NCBI RefSeq assembly: GCF_900105115.1
Contig: NZ_FNRV01000001.1
Span: 2,589,501-2,653,500 of the forward strand
Source: Pseudomonas mohnii
GTDB lineage: Bacteria > Pseudomonadota > Gammaproteobacteria > Pseudomonadales > Pseudomonadaceae
DNA length: 64,000 nucleotides
Reading direction: 5' to 3'
Shown here: positions 17,813 through 25,841 of the stretch, in pieces
Layout: every line of letters starts with the position of its first letter
How positions within the stretch are numbered: the first letter of the stretch is position 1
Notes under the pieces: model-generated
The model's database searches: none
The model's input: the letters and a program-made list of their open reading frames with translations, nothing else
Told to the model about the DNA's origin: nothing
Program-made: the position numbers and the translations under genes

Positions 17813-19159
17813 ATGCCCAAGCTGATTGCCGACTGGCGCGACCGCCCGACCCATCGCCGGGTCTGGGCGCTGGCTGCGCCGATGATCCTCTCGAACATTT
17901 CCGTTCCCCTGGTGGCGCTGGTCGACAGCACCGTCATCGGCCACCTGCCCCACGCCCATCAGCTCGGTGCCGTGGCGGTCGGGGCCAGCCTGTATACCTT
18001 TCTCGCCTGGGCCATGGGGTTTCTGCGCATGGGCTCCACCGGATTCGCTGCCCAGGCGGCCGGGCGTGGCGATGGCGCGGCGCTGCGACAGATTTTATTG
18101 CAAGGGTTGCTGTTGGCCATGGGACTGGCCGTGGTGTTGGGTGCGCTGGGCGTGCCGTTGAGTGGCGTCGCCCTGCATTTCATGCAGCCGTCGGCGGAAC
18201 TGGACCAAATGACCCGCGAGTTCTTCCACACGCGGCTCTTCGGCCTGCCAGCGGCGCTGGCCAGTTATGCACTGGTCGGCTGGTTCCTCGGCACGCAGAA
18301 CGCCCGCGCGCCATTGGTGATTCTGCTGAGCACCAACCTGGTCAACATTGCGCTGAATCTCTGGTTTGTCCTCGGCCTGGAATGGGGCGTGGTCGGTGCC
18401 GCCCGTGCATCCGTCATCGCCGAGTGGACCGGCGCCCTGATCGGCCTGCTGATGACCCGCCAGGCCCTGCGCGCCTATCCTGGCCACATCGCCTGGGCCG
18501 CACTGGCGCTGTGGCAAAGCTGGCGACCTCTGCTGGCGGTCAATCGCGACATCTTCATCCGCAGCCTGGCCCTGCAATCGGTGTTTTTTCTGATCACGGT
18601 GCAAGGTGCACGACTGGGGGATGCCACCGTCGCCGCCAACGCCCTGTTGCTCAACGGCCTGCTGCTGACCGCTCATGCACTGGATGGTCTGGCCCACGCC
18701 GTCGAGGCCCTTTGTGGCCATGCGATCGGGGCTCGTGACCGCGATGCCCTGCGCCGCTCATTGGTGGTGGCTTGCGGCTGGTCGCTGCTGGCGAGTCTCG
18801 GTTTTGCGGCGTTGTTCCTGTTTGCCGGGCATCTGTTCATCGAGATGCAGACCGATATTCAAAGTGTGCGCGACACCGCGTTCATCTATCTGCCCTATCT
18901 CGCTGCGCTGCCGTTGATCGCGGTCTGGAGCTACCTGCTCGATGGCCTGTTCATCGGCGCGACCCGCGCCCGGGAAATGCGCAACGGCATGCTACTGACA
19001 GTGGCGTTGCTGGTGCCGTTCGGTTGGGCGTTGCGAGGTTTCGGCAACCATGGCCTGTGGATAACCTTCCTGTTGTTCATGGTGTTGCGCAGCCTGACCC
19101 TGGGCGCGATTGCCTGGCGTCTGCGGCGAAACGATGGCTGGTTCACCCGCGCTCACTGA
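17813..19159 (+). CDS. MATE-family multidrug/metabolite exporter (DinF-like)
   Basis: 448-residue polytopic protein with about 12 membrane segments and the duplicated MatE architecture. DinF-type features are RRVWALAAPMILSNISVPLVALVDSTVIGHL at the N-terminus and GSTGFAAQAAGRGDGAALR. It probably extrudes organic cations or metabolites in exchange for Na+ or H+. I chose ATG 17813 because AAGGAG lies 8 nt upstream. The 3' end overlaps the convergent hydrolase gene by 7 nt. Confidence 0.88.
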   Translation: MPKLIADWRDRPTHRRVWALAAPMILSNISVPLVALVDSTVIGHLPHAHQLGAVAVGASLYTFLAWAMGFLRMGSTGFAAQAAGRGDGAALRQILLQGLLLAMGLAVVLGALGVPLSGVALHFMQPSAELDQMTREFFHTRLFGLPAALASYALVGWFLGTQNARAPLVILLSTNLVNIALNLWFVLGLEWGVVGAARASVIAEWTGALIGLLMTRQALRAYPGHIAWAALALWQSWRPLLAVNRDIFIRSLALQSVFFLITVQGARLGDATVAANALLLNGLLLTAHALDGLAHAVEALCGHAIGARDRDALRRSLVVACGWSLLASLGFAALFLFAGHLFIEMQTDIQSVRDTAFIYLPYLAALPLIAVWSYLLDGLFIGATRAREMRNGMLLTVALLVPFGWALRGFGNHGLWITFLLFMVLRSLTLGAIAWRLRRNDGWFTRAH

Positions 19160-20028
19160 GACGGAGTCGTTCTGACGAACGAAGTGACCTCGTCCAGCAC
19201 CGGCGCCAGACCGCGCATGGGCCGCGACAACGCCGCCACCAGCGTGGCGTGGCCGGTGCGGGAGAAATAAAGATCCTGCACCGGCACACCCGCCTCACGC
19301 AGCCTGAGTGCCAGACCGCCGGTATTGCGCGTCGGATTGACCACCTCATCGTTCGTCGATGCCATCAACAGCGCCGGTGGTGCACCGTGACTGACGTGAT
19401 TGATCGGTTGCGATTGCGGCGGTGAGTCTGGCCAGAAAAACACCGGGCGCACCTCCGGATTCTTGATCGGCAGGAAATCATAGGGGCCGGCCAGACCGAT
19501 CCAGCCGCTGAGATCGTGCGGCGACAGGCCTACCGCCCCCAGCAGTCCGGGGTCCAGTGCCAGCATCGCAACGTTGTAGGCGCCGGAACTGTGGCCCATC
19601 AGGTATAGACGCTGCGGGTTGCCGGAATACTGGCGGATGTGATCATGAGTCCAGGCCACCGCCCCGGCGGCGTCTTCGAGAAACAGCGGATAACGCACCT
19701 GCGGGTACAACCGATAGTCCGCCAGCACCGCGACAATCCCTCGGGATGCCAGCGCCTCGCCGACAAAGCTGTAGTCGCTGCGTGAGCCACTGTTCCAACT
19801 GCCGCCATAGAAAAACACCACCACCGGCGCGTTGGCCATCGGATGACGCGGCACATAAACATCGAGCTTTTGCCGTGGATCGCTGCCATAGGCAATGCCC
19901 TCGGTCCGGTCGAACGTGCCGTCGGGCGTCAGGGCGTTGAGCATTTTCAAGGGCGAACAGGCAGTCATCGCGAGCAGCGACACAGCACCCGCAATCAGGC
20001 CTATCAACCGCCAAATCCTGCTCGCCAT
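19153..20028 (-). CDS. Alpha/beta hydrolase lipoprotein (esterase-like)
   Basis: 291 residues. The N-terminus ends SLLAMTACSPLKM, a lipobox, so it is probably a membrane lipoprotein facing the periplasm. The catalytic domain is an alpha/beta hydrolase: oxyanion motif VVVFFYGGSWNSGSRSDYSF, nucleophile elbow LYLMGHSSGAYN (GxSxG), an acid-region candidate ASTNDEVVNP and the final His in FSRTGHATLV. It resembles BD-FAE/kynurenine formamidase-type esterases. It starts only 17 bp after the DUF4123 gene, with GAAGG in the gap, so it shares the vgrG operon. An effector role is possible but the signal peptide argues against it. Confidence 0.82.
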   Translation of the reverse strand: MASRIWRLIGLIAGAVSLLAMTACSPLKMLNALTPDGTFDRTEGIAYGSDPRQKLDVYVPRHPMANAPVVVFFYGGSWNSGSRSDYSFVGEALASRGIVAVLADYRLYPQVRYPLFLEDAAGAVAWTHDHIRQYSGNPQRLYLMGHSSGAYNVAMLALDPGLLGAVGLSPHDLSGWIGLAGPYDFLPIKNPEVRPVFFWPDSPPQSQPINHVSHGAPPALLMASTNDEVVNPTRNTGGLALRLREAGVPVQDLYFSRTGHATLVAALSRPMRGLAPVLDEVTSFVRTTPSQ

Positions 20029-20045
20029 CAGTGTCGTACCTTCTA

Positions 20046-20843
20046 TCAGGGGTGCTGGTCTTGCCAGCGATTGCGCAGGCGTTCGAGGCGTTCTTTCTGG
20101 GTAGCGCCCGGCAGCGGCAGGTCGGGCACGGCCTGCGGGTACTGCAAGCGTAGCCATAACCAGCCATCGAGCACCGCGCGCTCGCTGAACCCCAGTTTCA
20201 GCCCTTCCTGGAGATGGGACCACAGCGTGCGGTAATCGGTGCCGGTGGACTTGCACCATTGCCAGGTGTGGTGCTCCAGCAGGCAGGTTTGCAGCCTTGC
20301 CTTCTGATGGGGACTGAGTGCCTCTTCGATCGCCAGCGGGCTGACGGCAAGCCCCGGATTGAGCAGCCGTTGCCAGCCCTGGCTGCCGTTGGCCCGATCC
20401 GCCCAGGTGCCACCGAACCAGCGCAACTGGCTGATCGGCCCCAGCCAGCGACTCAGTTCCCCGGCATCGCAGGCATCGAAGAAGTAACTGGCGGTGCAAG
20501 GGTTGTAGTAACTCAGCAAGGCGCGGTGATGCGCGCCGAAACCGACCGTGAGCATGCGCCGCAAGTGCGCCAGCAAGGCCGATGCCGATGTCTCGCTGAT
20601 CAACAGCAGGCCACGCCAGTACCGCGCATCGCGCTGGCACGCCCGGGCGAGAATCGGACAGCTCCGCAGATCGATCAGGGCCGGACCTTGCTCGCGCAGC
20701 GCATGCCACTCCGTGCCTTCGAACAGCCAGAACCACCGCGCATGCGCAAACCGGTGCGGCAGGGCAGTGCCCGCTTGTGGCACACCCGGTGTATCCAGCA
20801 AAAACCAGTGCGGGGTCGATTCGGGCATCTCGACGGCGATCAT
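20046..20843 (-). CDS. DUF4123 type VI secretion chaperone (Tap/TEC)
   Basis: 265-residue DUF4123 protein. These adaptors load a cognate effector onto the VgrG tip and are usually coded between vgrG and the effector. Recognisable features are HWFLLDTPGVP at the N-terminus, the LLISETSASALLAHLRRMLTVG block and the YYNPCTASYFF motif (residues about 135-145). I chose ATG 20843, which overlaps the vgrG stop (ATGA); the frame continues upstream to 20888 inside vgrG. A more variable C-terminal third holds the Trp/Leu-rich part. The next gene, 17 bp on, is the lipoprotein hydrolase rather than a typical cytosolic effector. Confidence 0.85.
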   Translation of the reverse strand: MIAVEMPESTPHWFLLDTPGVPQAGTALPHRFAHARWFWLFEGTEWHALREQGPALIDLRSCPILARACQRDARYWRGLLLISETSASALLAHLRRMLTVGFGAHHRALLSYYNPCTASYFFDACDAGELSRWLGPISQLRWFGGTWADRANGSQGWQRLLNPGLAVSPLAIEEALSPHQKARLQTCLLEHHTWQWCKSTGTDYRTLWSHLQEGLKLGFSERAVLDGWLWLRLQYPQAVPDLPLPGATQKERLERLRNRWQDQHP

Positions 20844-22162
20844 GCCGCACCACTCTGGCCAAGCCGCAACGCCGCCCGACAGGCACAAAAAGCCTGTTCA
20901 CAATGATTGAAACTGCCGCCCCCGGGAAGCAGGCACAGCAACAACAAGGGTTCTCCAGAGCACAACCAGCCCTGAATACCTTCGGGCGGATCGTCGTCGA
21001 TAGAGAGCGAGCCGGGTGTCTCGACCGCTTCGGGCATCTGCATCGGGTTAAGAACGCCGATAATCAATGGTTGATCCGGATCGCCTTCGATGAAACTCAC
21101 CACCACTTCCGTGCCTTCACTCAAGCGAGCGACGTTTGCCGCTTCCAGCTCCGGTGATATCGGCAGCCAACAGTGACTGGGCGCTGCCCCCTCGCCTTGA
21201 TAAAGCCAGTCAAATTGCACCGCCACAGGCCTGGACGGATCGGGCAGGGGCTCATCGACGTCAACAATCCAGGCCCGTTGCAGGCTGTGCATGACCGGTT
21301 TGCGTGCAGAATGAGGCGACTCGAACGACACCTCCCAACGCATCGCACGCACCTGGTTGCTGTAGGGAACGTCCGGGTCCTGACGGCCCTGATGCTCGAC
21401 ATGGGTCAGCAACCACGATCGATTCCACTCGGCCACCGGATGTTCGGCGAGCGGCATCATCTGCCCGCTGCGCAGTGTTGGCAGATCCGTGTGACATTGC
21501 GCGCGCTGCACTGCACTCTGCGCGCATTGCCGAACCTCGAAACGACGCACCGCCGGTTGTTCGCCATCGCTGTTGAACAACGCCCTTTCGCCACGAGAAA
21601 AACACCCCCGACCATCGGAAAACACCACGCAGTGTCCTCTCGGCCGATGTTCGAAGTGGTAGTGCAGCCGTTCTTGGGCACACAGGCGCTGAACGAATTG
21701 CAGATCCGATTCCCGGTACTGCGTACAGAAATCACGAGGCGGGTAATCACCGCCCAGTTCGAAGCGCCGATTCGGACCGACGATGCCGTGCTCCTTGAGC
21801 ACCTGATCGAGGATTTGCGGCACCGAGCGGGCACTGAAGATGCGTTGGCTGGAACGCTGGGAAAGGCAAGCCAACCGTGGGCCCAGACGAACATGACAGA
21901 GCCTGGCCAGCGGCCCGTGGTCGCGCTGGACCAGCTCATGCAGCTGTCCGTGCACACGGTTTCCCGATGGCCCGAAATGCAGGGAGGCCGAACGGTACAA
22001 CAGGCTGGAGAGGTCAAGGCTCAAGTCATCGATCAGCAACTCAATGTCAAACACGAATGGCTCGCTGATGGACTCTCTACCGGTAAAGGCCAGGACCTCG
22101 AAGGCGTCGGACAGACCAGCTACGTCCAGACGAAATGCAGGTTCGTTGACTGGATCGAACAT
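20840..22162 (-). CDS. vgrG: Short type VI secretion VgrG spike protein
   Basis: 440 residues, well below the usual 600-800. The gp27-like part is present (FEVLAFTGRESISEPFVFDIELL near the N-terminus, RESDLQFVQRLCAQERLHYHFEH at about 150-175), as is the OB-fold (LSEGTEVVVSFIEGDPDQPLIIGVLNP, about 355-380). The gp5-type beta-helix and DUF2345 that normally follow are replaced by about 55 residues with a Leu/Cys-rich end. No other type VI component is in the window, so this is an orphan vgrG island. The stop is coupled to the DUF4123 start, which argues against a simple recent truncation. Confidence 0.85.
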   Translation of the reverse strand: MFDPVNEPAFRLDVAGLSDAFEVLAFTGRESISEPFVFDIELLIDDLSLDLSSLLYRSASLHFGPSGNRVHGQLHELVQRDHGPLARLCHVRLGPRLACLSQRSSQRIFSARSVPQILDQVLKEHGIVGPNRRFELGGDYPPRDFCTQYRESDLQFVQRLCAQERLHYHFEHRPRGHCVVFSDGRGCFSRGERALFNSDGEQPAVRRFEVRQCAQSAVQRAQCHTDLPTLRSGQMMPLAEHPVAEWNRSWLLTHVEHQGRQDPDVPYSNQVRAMRWEVSFESPHSARKPVMHSLQRAWIVDVDEPLPDPSRPVAVQFDWLYQGEGAAPSHCWLPISPELEAANVARLSEGTEVVVSFIEGDPDQPLIIGVLNPMQMPEAVETPGSLSIDDDPPEGIQGWLCSGEPLLLLCLLPGGGSFNHCEQAFCACRAALRLGQSGAA

Positions 22163-22241
22163 CGGCGATTCTCTACAGGAGGGGCGGTCGAGGATTCTCG
22201 CCGAGAGACATGGCCGAGTAGAGAGGCGAAGTACAACTTAG

Positions 22242-22302
22242 GAAATGACCTACGCGAAAAGAGGACTAAATGGCCTGGATGGGCGAGGACGTAGGTCGTT
22301 TC
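22242..22302. promoter_or_regulatory. Imperfect inverted repeat upstream of vgrG
   Basis: Arms GAAATGACCTACG (22242-22254) and CGTAGGTCGTTTC (22290-22302) match at 12 of 13 positions, with 35 bp between. It lies in the 232-bp gap between the vgrG start and the speA stop (both minus strand), so it could be a vgrG regulatory site or a structure behind speA. Confidence 0.35.
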
Positions 22303-22394
22303 GCTTAGAGAAAGAGAGGTGTCGCACCAGGTCATCTGAAGTTTCCGCAGCGTACGGTAAATTTTCAGACAACCTGATGAGAGCGGGGCTTACC

Positions 22395-24308
22395 TCAAGA
22401 AGACAGGTAAGACGAACGGGTCAGGCCCAGACGCAGCGCATCGAGGAACTGGGTGCGCTCGCTGGCACTGATGCGGGCACTGGCGCACTTGTCGCGATAG
22501 TGGGTCATCAGTTCTTCTGGCGACAGGTGCACGTAACGCAGCATGTCTTCGATGGTGTCGTGGGTTTCGATACCCGCGTGATACACGCTGCCGTCGGCGT
22601 TCTGATAGATGTTCACCGAGTCGGTGTCACCGAACAGGTTGTGCATGTCGCCGAGAATTTCCTGATAGGCGCCGACCAGGAAGATGCCCAGCAGGTAGTC
22701 TTCACCGTCCTTCAGCGCGTGCACCGGCAGACTGGTTTCGATGCTCTGCTCGTCGACGTACTGCTTGATCTTTCCATCCGAGTCACAGGTCAGGTCCTGC
22801 AGCACGGCGCGACGCAGCGGCTCCTCGTCGAGGCGGTGCAGCGGCAGGATCGGCAAAACCTGGCCGATGGCCCAGGTGTCCGGCAGGCTCTGGAATACCG
22901 AGAAGTTGCAGATGTACTTGTCGGCCAGCTTGTCATTGAGTTCGTCGAGCACCTGGCGGTGGGAGCGCTGGCGCGCCTTCAACGAGTTGTGCAGGCGACG
23001 GCACACGGCGAAGTAGCATTGCTCGGCCAGGGCTTTTTCCGCCAGGGTCAGCTTGCCGTCGGCATACTGGGAGGCCACATCGCTCATGTAGTGCGTGGCG
23101 CGCCAGTAGGTTTCGGTGACCATTTCAATATCGGTCGGGCCGAGCAGGTCCACCAGCCACTGCACGGTTTCCGGCAGCGCTTCCTTGTTCTCGATCTGCG
23201 GCACGTCGTCGTTGTGTTTCTCGACGTCGGTGACCTGTACCACCAGCATTGCGTGGTGCGCCGTCAGGGAACGGCCGCTCTCGGAGAAAATGTTCGGGTG
23301 CGGCAGGCTCTGCGCGTCGCAGAACTCCTTGAGCATGCCGACCACGACACCCGCGTAATCGTCCATGTCGTAGTTGATCGAACTGGCGTTACGCGAGTGC
23401 GTACCGTCGTAGTCGACGCCCAGGCCGCCGCCGACGTCGATGTGATCCACCGGCAGGCCGAGGTTGCGCAGTTCGCCGTAGTAGCGAATCGCCTCCTTGA
23501 AACCGTGCTGGTAGTCCGCCAGGTTGGCGATCTGCGACCCCATATGGAAGTGCAGCAGGCGAATGCCTTGATCCAGGCCGGCAGCACGGAAACGCTCGAC
23601 CACCGACAGCAACTGCGCCGCCGACAGACCAAACTTGGATTTCTCACCACCGGTGTCCGCCCACTTGCTCGACGCCAGGGAGGACAAACGCACGCGCAGA
23701 CCGACCTGGGGCTTGACCTTGAGCGACGCCGCTTCTTCGATCACCAGGCCGACTTCGGACTCTTTCTCGATCACGATGAACACGTTGTGGCCGAGCTTCT
23801 GGCCCATCAGCGCCAGACGGATGAACTCACGGTCCTTGTAGCCGTTGCAGACGATGGTGCCGCCCTTCGGCGCCAGTGCCAGTACCGCCAGCAGCTCAGG
23901 CTTGGAGCCGGCTTCCAGGCCGATGGAGACGTTCTGGGTAGCGATGATGTTTTCGATCACCGCTTCCTGCTGGTTGACCTTGATCGGGTACAACGCGGTG
24001 TATTTGCTTTGGTATTCCAGGCGTTCGATGTTGGCGTCGAACGCACCGGTCAACTGACGCACGCGGTCTTGCAGAATGTCCGGGAAACGGACCAGCAGCG
24101 GCAAGGACAAGCCGCTTTTACGCAACTGGTCGACTTGCTCGAACAGGTCGATAGGCGCGCTGCTCGGGCCGTTCGGACGAACTTCGACGCGACCGGCGTC
24201 GTTGATCGCGAAATACCCGGCCCCCCAATGGCGAATCCCGTAAACACTGCGGCTGTCCGCAACTGTCCATTGGCTGCCATCGTCTTTGCGTGTGCGTCGT
24301 ACGGACAT
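22395..24308 (-). CDS. speA: Biosynthetic arginine decarboxylase
   Basis: 637-residue PLP-dependent fold III decarboxylase making agmatine from arginine for polyamine synthesis. The PLP lysine is in [17 protein letters not shown] (about residue 102); the Gly-rich phosphate site is visible in [14 protein letters not shown], and the Cys in [14 protein letters not shown] C-terminal elements fits SpeA. The length and the N-terminal [20 protein letters not shown] match SpeA orthologues. It is followed (in PAO1 order) by sui1, nudix, DUF2333 and gcbA, supporting orthology to PA4839. Confidence 0.96.
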   Translation of the reverse strand: MSVRRTRKDDGSQWTVADSRSVYGIRHWGAGYFAINDAGRVEVRPNGPSSAPIDLFEQVDQLRKSGLSLPLLVRFPDILQDRVRQLTGAFDANIERLEYQSKYTALYPIKVNQQEAVIENIIATQNVSIGLEAGSKPELLAVLALAPKGGTIVCNGYKDREFIRLALMGQKLGHNVFIVIEKESEVGLVIEEAASLKVKPQVGLRVRLSSLASSKWADTGGEKSKFGLSAAQLLSVVERFRAAGLDQGIRLLHFHMGSQIANLADYQHGFKEAIRYYGELRNLGLPVDHIDVGGGLGVDYDGTHSRNASSINYDMDDYAGVVVGMLKEFCDAQSLPHPNIFSESGRSLTAHHAMLVVQVTDVEKHNDDVPQIENKEALPETVQWLVDLLGPTDIEMVTETYWRATHYMSDVASQYADGKLTLAEKALAEQCYFAVCRRLHNSLKARQRSHRQVLDELNDKLADKYICNFSVFQSLPDTWAIGQVLPILPLHRLDEEPLRRAVLQDLTCDSDGKIKQYVDEQSIETSLPVHALKDGEDYLLGIFLVGAYQEILGDMHNLFGDTDSVNIYQNADGSVYHAGIETHDTIEDMLRYVHLSPEELMTHYRDKCASARISASERTQFLDALRLGLTRSSYLSS

Positions 24309-24444
24309 CGAAGTCCCCTATAAAGAAGTCATAGTGCGTCGCCTGGATTCAGGCCGGCGCAGTCTAAAGAATGAAAATGACGGTTCGTCAACGAGGGGTA
24401 GACCCCGTCGACGGCAGTGAGTTTAGAAACCGGTCATGAACAGG

Positions 24445-24522
24445 CTCTGTGAAAACCATGATGACGACGCCAGACCTGACGTTCATCAGGACCGGGTCAA
24501 GCCACGGGTGGTTTTCACAGAG
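24445..24522. repeat. Long perfect inverted repeat behind sui1
   Basis: Perfect 14-bp arms CTCTGTGAAAACCA (24445-24458) and TGGTTTTCACAGAG (24509-24522) enclose 50 bp that contain a smaller hairpin (CCTGA / TCAGG). It lies 4 bp past the sui1 stop and about 140 bp upstream of the speA start. There is no T-run, so it is not a standard terminator; it could be a transcript-end structure or a mobile miniature repeat. Confidence 0.5.
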
Positions 24523-24526
24523 GCTG

Positions 24527-24898
24527 CTAGCCGCCGGATTTCTTCGCTTTGAAACCGTGCCTGGTCAACTCGGCCAAGAGTAGCTCGACATGGTCGCCCT
24601 GGATTTCAATGATCCCGTCTTTCAACGCCCCACCGGTGCCGCAACGTTTTTTCAACGTCGTGGCCAGCTCCTTGAGCGCGTCTTCAGCCAGCGGCACGCC
24701 GGTGATGGTCGTCACCGTCTTGCCGCCACGGCCCTTGCTTTCGCGACGCACGCGAGCGATGCCGTCGCCGGCCGGAATAACGGTCTGTTTGCAGATGCAG
24801 GCGTCCACCGGTTTACTGCAATCCGGGCAATGACGACCTGCGTCGGTGGAAAATACCAGGCCACCGAGGGCGGCGAAGGATGCGGCTTTTTTGGCCAC
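24527..24898 (-). CDS. Translation initiation factor SUI1 family protein (YciH)
   Basis: 123-residue eIF1/SUI1-like protein. The N-terminus has a Cys cluster (HCPDCSKPVDACICKQ) and the C-terminal half is the SUI1 domain (GRGGKTVTTITGVPL, LKKRCGTGGALKDGIIEIQGDH). YciH proteins influence start-site fidelity. I chose GTG at 24898 with AGAGG about 9 nt upstream, giving VAKKAASFAALGGLVFSTD, the usual N-terminus in Pseudomonas; the longer frame to 24937 has no support. Neighbours match the PA4839-PA4843 order. Confidence 0.88.
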   Translation of the reverse strand: MAKKAASFAALGGLVFSTDAGRHCPDCSKPVDACICKQTVIPAGDGIARVRRESKGRGGKTVTTITGVPLAEDALKELATTLKKRCGTGGALKDGIIEIQGDHVELLLAELTRHGFKAKKSGG

Positions 24899-25013
24899 CG
24901 GCAATCCTCTTGGGAGGACAAAGACTGGTCGCAGCACTTGGGAAGGCTATCGACCGCGAAGCCCCACTCAGGCAGGGGCAGCGCTAATGAAACCGTAGAA
25001 CATTCATTTCACC

Positions 25014-25222
25014 GCAGGAGCTGGCTTGCCAGCGATTCACGTCAACGATAACGCGCGGCATCAGGCAGCATGCGTTGTCCTTGCGTTTTTCGCGAGCGGG
25101 CTCGCTCCTACATTTACATCACTGTAGGAGCTGGCTTGCCAGCGATTCACGTCAACGATAACGCGCTGCACCAGGCAGCACGCGTTGTCCTTGCGTTTTT
25201 CGCGAGCAGGCTCGTTCCTACA
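25014..25222. repeat. Tandem duplication (110-bp period) of a REP pair
   Basis: Two nearly identical copies of about 98 bp, at 25014-25111 and 25124-25221, each starting with GGAGCTGGCTTGCCAGCGA and ending with an inverse element TTTCGCGAGC.GGCTCG.TCCTAC. Between the two REP arms is a shared spacer (TTCACGTCAACGATAACGCG...). Only a handful of substitutions separate the copies, so the duplication is recent. It fills most of the 382-bp gene-free stretch between sui1 (24898) and the nudix gene (25281). Confidence 0.85.
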
Positions 25223-25244
25223 AAAGGTCGCGCAGTGTAACGGC

Positions 25245-25275
25245 AAAAACGCCGATTGCTAAGAGCCAATCGGCG
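25245..25275 (-). terminator. Rho-independent terminator behind the nudix gene
   Basis: Minus-strand stem CGCCGATTG / CAATCGGCG (25275-25267 and 25258-25250; 9 bp, 8-nt loop) followed by TTTTT at 25249-25245. It begins 5 bp after the nudix stop codon. Confidence 0.9.
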
Positions 25276-25280
25276 CCAAT

Positions 25281-25838
25281 TTATAGCTCTTTTGCGACGT
25301 CGCCGCCGCGGGCCCTGAGATAGCGTTTCAGCGCGGCCAATGAGTCCGGGCAATAAGGCTTTTCGTCGATTTCCCGAAGCACTTCGTCGATTGGCAGAAA
25401 ACGCGCCTCAAGTACCTCCTCCGGTTGCAGGACCAACGGACCGTCCCACACCGCCGAAAACGCTGAACACCAGAGCCGGTTGCCGGTGTCTTCGAAGAAA
25501 AAATGGTCATGGGCGGTCAATTCCACACCGCTCACGCCAAGCTCTTCTTCCAGCTCGCGGGCCGCCGACTCGGCATAACTTTCGTCGGCCAGCACCATGC
25601 CGCCCGCCGCCACGTCCCAATATCCGGGATAAATCGCTTTGCTCAGGGTTCGACGGTGCACGCAAAGCTCACCGGCGGAATTGAACAGCATGATGTAGGT
25701 GCCCCGCCCGATCAGCCCGCGCTCGCGCAGATCGGCACGCACCAGGGCTCCGAGCGGGTTGTCCTGCTCGTCGACCCAGGCGATCTGTTCAGCATCCGAA
25801 GCTGCCCGGTGGGCAGCCTCCTTGGCACTATCGACCAT
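25281..25838 (-). CDS. NUDIX hydrolase
   Basis: 185-residue NUDIX protein with a complete box GGMVLADESYAESAARELEEELGV (pattern Gx5Ex7REUxEExGU, residues about 78-101). The N-terminal IAWVDEQDNPLGALVRADLRERGL and YIMLFNSAGELCVHRRTLSKAIYPGYWDVAAGG resemble the YfcD/isopentenyl-diphosphate-isomerase-like group. The substrate cannot be told from sequence. Four bases separate its ATG from the DUF2333 stop, so they form an operon. It occupies the PA4841 position. Confidence 0.88.
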   Translation of the reverse strand: MVDSAKEAAHRAASDAEQIAWVDEQDNPLGALVRADLRERGLIGRGTYIMLFNSAGELCVHRRTLSKAIYPGYWDVAAGGMVLADESYAESAARELEEELGVSGVELTAHDHFFFEDTGNRLWCSAFSAVWDGPLVLQPEEVLEARFLPIDEVLREIDEKPYCPDSLAALKRYLRARGGDVAKEL

Positions 25839-25841
25839 GAC

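Noticed and set aside
19153..20901. A 582-codon continuous frame across the hydrolase and DUF4123 genes
   Set aside because: Only the part from 20028 down codes for the hydrolase; the rest is an open shadow frame of the DUF4123 gene, which has its own coupled start and family match.
22245..24323. Long plus-strand open frame opposite speA
   Set aside because: A GC-rich antisense shadow of speA with no family resemblance; similar long shadows lie opposite many genes here.
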